NCBI GenBank assembly: GCA_030490835.1
Contig: CM059971.1
Coordinates: 23,677,817 to 23,741,816, forward strand
Reading direction: 5' to 3'
Length of the DNA stretch: 64,000 nt
From: Annona cherimola
Taxonomy: Eukaryota; Streptophyta; Magnoliopsida; Magnoliales; Annonaceae
A program made the position numbers and the translations under genes. Positions 56,371 through 64,000 of this stretch are shown piece by piece (the stretch's first letter is position 1; each line of letters opens with the position of its first letter). Under the pieces are notes generated by a model. The model did not search any database. It was given only the letters and a program-made list of their open reading frames with translations, and had not been told where the DNA came from.

Positions 56371-58153
56371 TTATGGGTCCATTTGGGTTAGTAATATAAA
56401 TCAATTTTTGTTGTTCTAACTTTGAAAGCCCAAATCTTGTGTTTCTTGGAACCCAAACTAATTTTGCACCATGGTCATATAATTTCTTAAAATTGCATTT
56501 GTGAGTTTTATGTCCCATTTTATTGCAGAAATTACAAGTCATAGGTAATCTTGGAGTAGGCCTCCAAGTATGCACTGGTTCAAATGTTGGTCGTCTAGTC
56601 CACTTAAAATTTTTCTTTTGTGGCTTGTACATAGATGCATTTTTAGTTTGATTTTTCTCAAGTATTTGTACATTTGATTTGCTACTTTCTCCTTGCTCAA
56701 ATGTATGATACCCAAGACCTCTTTTATGTGTTTGGGAGGTCATATTCAGAAACATTTTAACACTTTCTCCTGGATTAGAGAACTTAGCTAATGATTCATT
56801 TAATGATTTGTTCTCCATTTTCAGCAATTCAGTTTCATCTTTCAATTTGACTAGTCTTTCTGCAAGTTTACCATTTACAATTATTGTTGCATCACATTGT
56901 CTCTTCTTAATTGTAAACTTGCTTCCTAATTTCTTCATTTCTTCATATAATGAATCATATGCAGTTTGTAGTTCATCTAATTCAGTACATTTGAGGCATT
57001 CATGAGAGGAAGAATAACTTGAATTAGAAAGGGAGAGTTTGGAACTTACCTCTTCATTGCTTGTGCATTTTGTTGAGGTAGTTTGTTCTCCTTGCTCGAT
57101 TTGTGCCATACAGCAAATTCTCGCACATTCTTCTGCTTCGATTTCGTCGGTTGAGCAGCTACTCGTTGTAGATTCCTCGTCATTTACGTACATGCCTCTT
57201 CCTTTATATTTCTGAAATCTTCTATTGTCCCCTCGATCCTTTCTTTGTTCTTTTGCCTTATTTTCTTCGGGAGTTGGACATTGGGCTTGCATATGTCCCG
57301 AACCGCCGCATCGGTAGCACTTGGTTGATTCTTTCTTCTTCTCTCGGGGAGTTCTTTCTTTGAAGCTTCTGAAATTTTTGCCTTTCCTCACAAATTTTCT
57401 GAATCGTTTTGTGAGTAGAGCAATATCATCGTCATTTTGAGAAGAAGATGTGTCATCGGGGTCTTGTGCGGCTTTTAAGGCAATTGCTCTTTTGCCCCTG
57501 TGTTGATCTTCATTCCTTTTCTTAATTAGCTCATGTGACATAAGTGAGCTAATTAAGTCTTCAAGCTTCAGCGTGTTGAGGTCTTTGGCTTCTTCAATTG
57601 CAGTGATCTGTGGAGTCCATGATTCGGGTAGAGCTCTTAAAATCTTCATGACCTGCTCAGATTCAGATATTGCTTTTCCAAGACCTTTTAAAGCATTAGT
57701 AATCTTAGAGAATCTAGCAAACATTTCAGAAATATTTTCTGTTTCTATCATTCTAAAGTTCTCTAGTTCTCCAATCAAAATATTCCTTCTCGTCCCTTGG
57801 ACTTGAGAAGTTTTTTCTTAGATAGAGGTTAGTGTATCCCATATCTCTTTGGCGGTCAAGCAAGAGGATACTCTATCATATTCAGAAGCATTAAGAGCAC
57901 AAAATAAAGAGTTCATAGCTTTGGCGTTGCTCTTAACAATTCTTACTTCCTCATCGGTCCATTTGGAAGCTCTTTCATCGGTAGGCAAGGTTACTCCATC
58001 TTGGATAGCAATCCAAGAATCCATGTCGGTAGCCATGATGAGTTGCTTCATACGAAGCTTCCAATATCCAAAATTGTTCCCGTCAAACAACGGTGGCCTT
58101 GTAAAGGATTGGCCTTCAGCAAAAGCGGGAACGGAAGTAGATTGGGATGCCAT
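56351..58153 (-). pseudogene. gag: gag of Sirevirus 2, one in-frame stop
   Basis: Start MASQSTSVPAFAEGQSFTRP at 58153, about 30 nt after the PBS. The copia gag domain follows (YWKLRMKQLIMATDMDSW, MFARFSKITNALKGLG, QVMKILRALPESWTP), then the knuckle CYRCGGSGHMQAQC, a Lys/Glu-rich coiled coil and a second knuckle with CNFCNKMGHKTHKC, intact here unlike in Sirevirus 1. A TAA at 57818-57820 follows DTLTSI, where Sirevirus 1 has a Tyr codon. It is otherwise open to 56351 (WVPRR). Truncation at residue ~111 would remove most of the capsid domain. Confidence 0.93.
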
Positions 58154-58184
58154 TTTGATAAGATCTCTTTGGTAAACTCAAAGA

Positions 58185-58199
58185 CCTGCTCTGATACCA
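58185..58199 (-). promoter_or_regulatory. Primer binding site, initiator Met-tRNA type
   Basis: CCTGCTCTGATACCA on the plus strand reads TGGTATCAGAGCAGG on the minus strand, identical to that of Sirevirus 1, two bases inside the 5' LTR. Confidence 0.93.
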
Positions 58200-58201
58200 C
58201 T

Positions 58202-59898
58202 TGTTGGTCCTGAGTTGATGGCTAAACCCAAGAGGGGAGGGGTGAATTGGGTTCTTTAAAATTTCTTCGGTAAACTTAAAAATCTTAACCCCAAAAAAAA
58301 ATTAATCCCCTTTTTAAGCGAATGGAGAGCAAATAAGATAAAGCAGTAAAAATAAGTAGAACACAAGATTTATAGTGGTTCGGGCAAACCTTCCCTACTC
58401 CACTCTTCCAAGCTCACACTCCGTTGTGACTTGGGTTCCACTATGTATTCCAAGAATACACTTAGAGTCACCGCTCTCTTCTAGATTCAAAGCTCTAGGG
58501 GGCATACACAACTAGAGCCACTTGCTCTCTTCTAGATTCAAAGCTCTAGGGGGCATATACAATCACTTGCACAAGTAGGTGATGAGTCTCACTCCAATCA
58601 CACCCTACTTTGCATACACTTGATCTTAGCTACTCAAGCCAAATCAAGATTTATACAACCAAATAAAGAAATGAATAAAAACTACACTTTACAGATTTGT
58701 GTAGGCAGTTTTGAGCTCGAGGAAGAAATCAAAAATAGCTTGAATGATGATTGTTGAAGCAACTGACAGTTTGAAGCTCTTTCTTCCCTTGAAACACTCA
58801 AATATGGAGAAAAGGTATTTGAAAGTCTTTCTTGCACTTCTTTTCTTTCTTTGATCTTTAGAGTAGTGTCTCTTGTATTTCTTACGTTCATTTGAATGTC
58901 CTTTTATAGATTGAGGAAAATATGAACGTTGTAGAAGTGGTTGGCGTGCAATAAATGAACTCCAACGTTCAAAAATTTGACCGTTGATCTCCAAGTCTAA
59001 GATGAAGTCGACTTGGCCTGCGACTTGGCTTCCAAGTCGCACATGGAGTCGACTTGGCCTGCGACTTGGGTTCTTCAGAAACTCAAGTCTGAGACTTGGG
59101 TCGACTTGGCTTTCAGACTTCAACTCAAGTCGATTCTGAAGTCGACTTGGGTTGCGACTTGGCTTGGTTTATTGCAGAAACGCCTTGATCTTCTTGAAAT
59201 GTCTTGAGTCTTGCAAACCATTTGAAAGCTTTGAGTTCTTGCACAATATATGTATGTTCCTTGCTTTGCTTTGGACTCACTTGGTCTTCATGACTTGGAT
59301 TTTACTCCATTTGGAAGTTAGCTTGAAGATTTGCTTTGAGCTTGATAGACTTGATTTGAATGTAGAACATGATTCTTGACTTTGAAATTGACTCATTTGT
59401 TTTTCATCTTGATTCCTTGGACTTGAGTGATAAATCCTCTTGAATATCTTGAAAACAGCATCTTTGAAAGTTTGAACATCTCAAGTCGTGGATGGAGTCG
59501 ACCTGGCCTGCGACTTCACCCAAGTCGCACCTGGAGTCGACTTCGTTTGCGACTTCGTTATGTTCGTTTCCACTTTTCAGCTCTGGATACTCCAAGTCGA
59601 TGCTGGAGTCGACTTCGTCTGCGACTTGACTTCCCAAGTCGCAAGTGGAGTCGACTTGACTTGCGACTTCACCTGTTGCCTTTTGGGATTCATTCTCAAG
59701 TCGATATTTGAGTCGACTTTGGGATCGACTTCACCTAAGTCGAAGTCCAAGTCGACTTGGAGATCGACTTGACCTCTTTGCTTTCCTTAAACATTTGTCA
59801 AACATGTTAGTACTCTTTATATACTCAAATAAGTTCTTGTTAATCATCAAAACTCAGGCTTTGGTCAATTTAGATTATTTTGAACATTGTTTCCAACA
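58202..59898 (-). repeat. 5' LTR of Sirevirus 2
   Basis: Nearly identical to 49092-50788 at an offset of 9110, with the same GTCGAC clusters (about 59003-59150 and 59480-59760). The TATA box TCTATAAAAG is at 58901-58910. The promoter would drive transcription on the minus strand through gag and pol. Confidence 0.95.
58901..58910 (-). promoter_or_regulatory. TATA box of Sirevirus 2 5' LTR
   Basis: TCTATAAAAG on the minus strand, less than 100 bp downstream of the nearest GTCGAC cluster. The 3' LTR repeats it at 49791-49800. Confidence 0.7.
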
Positions 59899-59903
59899 AT
59901 TAT

Positions 59904-62350
59904 ATTTTAAATACGGGGAATAAAGTAAACCATCATATTTAGATAAATAAATTAAAACTAAGATGATATATGATGTTGAAAGTATTAGCACTTAAATTTG
60001 TGTTTTGCATCTGTACAGAAGTTTGTACACCGCTGGAGCACTTGTTATGGTGCTCCATCTTCCCCAAATCAGCAACCATGGCAGTGAGCTCCATTAAATT
60101 CCAGCCAAGGCGGCGCCCTCAGGCGGCAACTTTTTCAAAACCGAGCAGGAGATCCAGGCTTAATCGGGCAGCAATAAACAGAAAAAAATTCAACTTGCAA
60201 CAGCGATTGATGGCATCTCTAGCTCACCGACCGGATTCCTCTTCCGACACCCAAGCAGCACCGCAGCTGCCCTCCCTCTCTCATCTCTTCTCCCCAGCTA
60301 TCACCGACTGATAGCCATGGATTTTGAAATCCAGCCGAGCACCTGCAACGAAGTCCACCCCCATTTCTCACCATCGGTAAGCTCGAATGGAAAACGCCAC
60401 CCCGATTACCACGCACAGCATCATCTGTCTCCTTCTCTAGTCCTAGCAGACACGAGGCAACAACCGTCCTCCATCGGCCTTCATCATCCCCGAACGGCAG
60501 AAACGGCAAACCCACCACAAAATCGCTGCCTAAATCCAAACAATGACTAATTCCTAAAATTCCAGCAGCCTCAATCGGGGGCAATGCACTTGATCGGCAA
60601 CCATCCGGAACCCAAATTCGCACAGCAATGAAAATATGAACCAGCCTCCATTTCCAAACCGAAAATTCTAGCCCCAATTCCTAATTCGTCCGCCCGGCTG
60701 CAACCAGCTTTGATTTCATTCTCCAATCGGCAATTGAAAATTGCTCCAAATTGGAAACCCACCTCAATGGCCATGGCATCCAGCCCGTGCCCTTTTAATT
60801 TCAATTTCACGCAGCACATTTCCGGCAGCAGAAAACCCATTTGCAGCCACCATCCAGCAGCCCAAAAGCAAAAATCGATTGATCGCCCAAACCTATGGCT
60901 GCCTTCTATCTCAACAAAATCGATCTTAGCCCCATTTCAACAACACCAGAAAAACCGAGCAGGCAGCCATTAAAATCCTAACCAGCCACAAATTCAAAGC
61001 CACCGTTTTCCCCTTGTCAACTACAGCGGACAACTCGAACGCCCAAACCAGCAGCTTCTGCAATTGCAAACCATGCTGTACTGGCATTGATAAGAAAAGG
61101 GTGCATCAGTTCGCTGCTGCTGTTCGTGATTGTCAACCACCTGAAGTTTACAAGGGCAAGGGTATAATGTACATTGATGAAGAGTAGCAAAGGAAAGCTC
61201 AGATTTTGGTGCCGGAAGAAATAGGAAAGAGGCGGCGAAAACCCGAATAAATTTTTGGGTAAGGAAAATTTTGCCAGCAGAAATTGAGTTGGCAAGAATT
61301 CCATCAGCAACCGAACCCGTTCACGGCAGCAGAAAGGTGGAGAAATAGGCGAGAGCAGCTATGCAATAAAAATTTCATTACGTGGAGCTTTGCTCTTCAA
61401 TTTGGGTGATGTAAATTTTATTTTCTGCTTTATGGTTTGTAGCGCTTCGTAGTTGGCAATCTTTGATTTGTAGTTTTAATTTTTAGATTAGATTTACTGT
61501 TTTATTTTTTGCACTTGTAATTGTTAGATTAAATTTAATATAATTCTCTTTCCTGTTTTAATAATTAAATTTCATAGCTTTAATTGCTTTCTTAGAATAA
61601 CTTTAATCTAGTTGTTAGAGAATTATAATTTCTTTTAGCTTCCTGTCTTCCTTTCTTTTTTTATTTCTCCAGCTCTTCTAATCTTTTCTCTCTTCTTTCT
61701 TTCTCGTTCTAATTTCTTTCCCCCCTCTCTCTAATTTCTTCTATTTCTCTTTTTCTCTCTCTAGCGTCTCTCTCTCTTCTCTCTTTCTCTCTCTAATTTC
61801 TTCTAATTTCTCTTTTCTTCTCTCTCTATCTAACGTCTCTCTCTCTTCTCTTTCTCTCTTCTCTCTTTCTCTATCTAATTTCTTCTAATTTCTCTTTTCT
61901 TCTCTCTCTATCTAACGTCTCTCTCTCTTCTCTTTCTCTCTTCTCTCTTTCTCTCTCTAATTTCTTCTAATTTCTCTTTTCTTCTCTCTCTATCTAATGT
62001 CTCTCTCTCCTCTCCCTTATTCCTTTAATTTCTTTCCTCTTTCTCTAACTTCTTTCTCTCTCTTCTCTCTCATCTATCTAATTTCTTCTTTTCTCTCTAT
62101 CTAACGTCTCTCTCTCTCCTCTCTCCTTTCTCTCTAATTTCTTTCCTTTTTCTTTAATTTCTTTCTCTTCTCTATACCCTCTCTTTCTCTTAAAAATAAT
62201 TCAAAACTACATCGCCTCTCTGTGGATTCGACCCGACTCACCGTTATTCTACACTATCACCCGTATAGTGGTAGCTTTAATGTGTTTCGGTTAATTTTAA
62301 TTAAACTGGTGATCACAGTGCTCTTAACGACAAGCACTTGGTGCGCATCA
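59904..62350 (+). repeat. 3' LTR of non-autonomous Athila-related element, second part
   Basis: It resumes the right LTR after Sirevirus 2 with ATTTTAAATACGGGG and matches 43117-45618. The CT tract (about 61650-62190) is shorter than in the left LTR. It ends GCGCATCA before the AGACT duplication. Confidence 0.93.
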
Positions 62351-62355
62351 AGACT

Positions 62356-64000
62356 TCACATCAATTATCAAGGGCGTTAAAACGGATACGTTTACGTAGA
62401 AAATGGGTTTACAAAAGCAAAGCCCATTATTTGATATTTTTAAATAAGTAGGAAGTTGGGAAGCTTTTCTACGGTGCACCTGCTCCATTTTTTGATCATT
62501 TTATTATTATGTGATCCGAAGCATGCTATTTTCTGTAGTTTTCATATATTTTAATGTTTTTAAAACAGTTTACTTGAAATTTTAAAAATAAGAAATAAAG
62601 CATTTCTTATGTACTAGCGCATGAGAAATGCCTAATTACTTTATTTTAAAATAGTCTATAAAATAAATTAGGTTGAATGTTACCAGGGCATTGTCCAATG
62701 GGATTAGCATTGTAGGTGGTCTCCACCAAAAAAAAAAAAAAAACATTGTATGGGTGGTGCATATGGTCCGAAGCAATGGTCTACATATGATAAATATATA
62801 TAGATATAAATAAAAAAATTGAAAATTGGTTGGGATTGGGTTTTATGGGTTAGGTTAGGTTAGAGGTTTTAGATGGGTTAGATTTTAGCTGAAGCAAGTC
62901 AAAAATTACATTAGATTGGAGACTTGGAGTCAAGCCCAACCACTTGCACTCCTGGCAAGGGTTATTTGCATTTTAAATTTTGTGAGTTTTTATATTCATA
63001 TTTTAAATTCTGAAGTTTATTCATTGATATTTTTAACCTTGTATAATTGCTTTGGATGGTAAACCCTGTTTAAAAAACATTGTTAAATCCTATGAAATAT
63101 CTAACCCTTGCATTTTATACCCTGTTTGTTTGCATATGTGCCTTTTGAACCCGGCAGGTTGAGAAGCCATTGATCGGAATACGTTTACAAATGAAATAAA
63201 AGTGTTAGCTAGAATAACATTGGGAAGATTTACGGATTCAGTCCAGAAGTTGGGAACATGTTTGTGGTGTATGAATTCATATCAGCTTTGCTCAGAGATT
63301 CAGAAAAGTGCCACAGATTTGCACTTGGATCTTGGCCGGCATGTACCACACATGTGCCTATTTGAGATCCATGATGTGGATCGTACACATGTGCCACACA
63401 TCATACGTGGGTGTTTTGGGGGGCATGAAATCTCTGCGCATTCTGGAAGAAGCAGGGTAGCCATTGAAGGTTCGTTGGATTAGAAATTTGTCTAAATTCC
63501 TTGCAACCATTATAAATAAACCATGAGAATGATTAAACGGTCGAGATCATTCACATATGTGAATAGACAAGCGTGTATAGCAAGCTGTTGTAAAAGAAAA
63601 GGGGGAAACAGTGGCAGCCCAGTGGAAAAAGAGCTGGATCTGATTAATTTAGCCAAGGAAACAGATAAGAAATGAGTTTTCTTGAAAAGATTTTCTATTT
63701 TATAATAGACTCATGGTTTAGATCCTACAAAAATGATAAGAATTATGATGATTTTGATGCATCTTGAAGAGGTATCTGCAAAATAGGTTTCAGAAACTAT
63801 AATTTTTTTTGCCCAAAAATGAAATAGTGGTCTTCTTCAAATTTTAATCAAATTAAAAATTTAATCTGATCTTTAACTTTCCTGTTTAACAAATTTTGGG
63901 CCGCAAGTGGCCCCTGTTCAAGCCCAAAAATCTGTTTATGTGGCGTGACATGAAATTTTTATATAATTAATAAGTTTTATGCATATCCAGGATGATAAAT
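62356..64000. other. Unassigned AT-rich flank
   Basis: No transposon ends or genes recognised. There is an A run near 62729-62744 following CTCCACC. An open frame of 93 codons at 63202-63483 has no family resemblance. The tail (about 63930-63950) contains TGTGGCGTGACATG, which might belong to an LTR end beyond the window. Confidence 0.4.

Larger units (their letters stand above)
49092..59898 (-). mobile_element. Sirevirus-like Ty1/copia element 2, complete, with an extra ORF
   Basis: A 10,807-bp minus-strand element is flanked by ATTAT (49087-49091, 59899-59903). It has 1697-bp LTRs (49092-50788, 58202-59898), a Met-tRNA PBS, gag, pol, an additional ORF and purine tracts. By eye the LTRs differ at two positions (49102/58212 and 49448/58558 vicinity). 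Coding is very similar to Sirevirus 1, and the LTR ends match (TGTTGGAAA...CCAACA), so they are close relatives, but only this copy has the 2.5-kb module between pol and the 3' LTR. gag and pol each have one in-frame stop. Confidence 0.95.
42824..62350 (+). mobile_element. Non-autonomous Athila-related element, host of Sirevirus 2
   Basis: Flanked by AGACT (42819-42823 and 62351-62355). The left LTR is 42824-45618 (2795 bp), the internal domain 45619-48797 (3179 bp), and the right LTR 48798-49091 plus 59904-62350, split by Sirevirus 2. Net length without the nested element is about 8.7 kb. It has the Athila primer site, a degraded gag-like ORF, the GGGAGGCAACCC motif and a purine tract, but no pol. 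LTRs differ by about a dozen substitutions outside a variable CT tract, so it is older than the other complete elements here. Confidence 0.9.

Noticed and set aside
62680..62760. Possible SINE end with A run
   Set aside because: An A run follows CTCCACC and a partly similar CATTGTA occurs on both sides, but no A and B boxes are visible.
63202..63483. 93-codon frame near the right edge
   Set aside because: No similarity recognised and no supporting gene structure.
1..64000. CRISPR arrays, prokaryotic operons or integron-like systems
   Set aside because: All regular repeats seen are LTR, minisatellite or palindrome arrays within plant retrotransposons; no spacer-repeat pattern or cas-like wording exists.

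Overview
This window is plant nuclear DNA, from heterochromatin-like, retrotransposon-dense sequence of a flowering plant. The evidence is nested Ty1/copia elements of the Sirevirus type, Athila-type Ty3/gypsy elements with an Asp-tRNA-type primer site, plant L1 LINE remnants, several PIF/Harbinger-like MITEs and a tRNA-derived SINE. I found no convincing host protein gene, rRNA, tRNA gene, CRISPR array or prokaryotic feature. The species cannot be named from the sequence.

Layout. (1) 1-5525 is a decayed L1 LINE on the minus strand (reverse transcriptase pieces, then endonuclease pieces). It is cut by a MITE (1845-2135) and followed by tandem ~570-bp units carrying the LINE endonuclease fragment; one unit holds a solo LTR (3452-5170, target duplication GTTTT). 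(2) 5526-21769 is a plus-strand Sirevirus-like copia element with a truncated 5' LTR and broken gag and pol. Its pol is split by a very young minus-strand element (9425-18383, target duplication GAAAC) with two 3.55-kb LTRs and only a gag gene, a TR-GAG-type non-autonomous retrotransposon. (3) 21770-28423 holds more LINE-unit copies, MITEs (two adjacent and inverted), AT-rich sequence and a SINE. (4) 28424-39944 is a nearly complete Athila-type element (target duplication AATGT) inserted in or beside another L1 remnant (39950-40860). (5) 41024-42536 has three MITEs. (6) 42824-62350 is an Athila-related element with no pol (target duplication AGACT). Its right LTR is split by a second complete minus-strand Sirevirus-like element (49092-59898, target duplication ATTAT), which carries an extra ORF between pol and the 3' LTR. 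(7) 62356-64000 is unassigned AT-rich DNA.

How the parts relate. Four target-site duplications give a clear nesting order. Three elements (TR-GAG, Athila, second Sirevirus) have almost identical LTR pairs and so are young. Yet the Athila and both Sirevirus coding regions carry stop codons or frameshifts, and the other two elements lack pol. This suggests mobilisation by proteins supplied in trans. The pol-less Athila-related element keeps the primer site and untranslated motifs of the autonomous Athila, as expected of a parasite of Athila machinery. The points most worth checking are the gag-only element, the extra Sirevirus ORF with its own upstream GTCGAC cluster, and the untranslated motifs shared by the two Athila-type elements.
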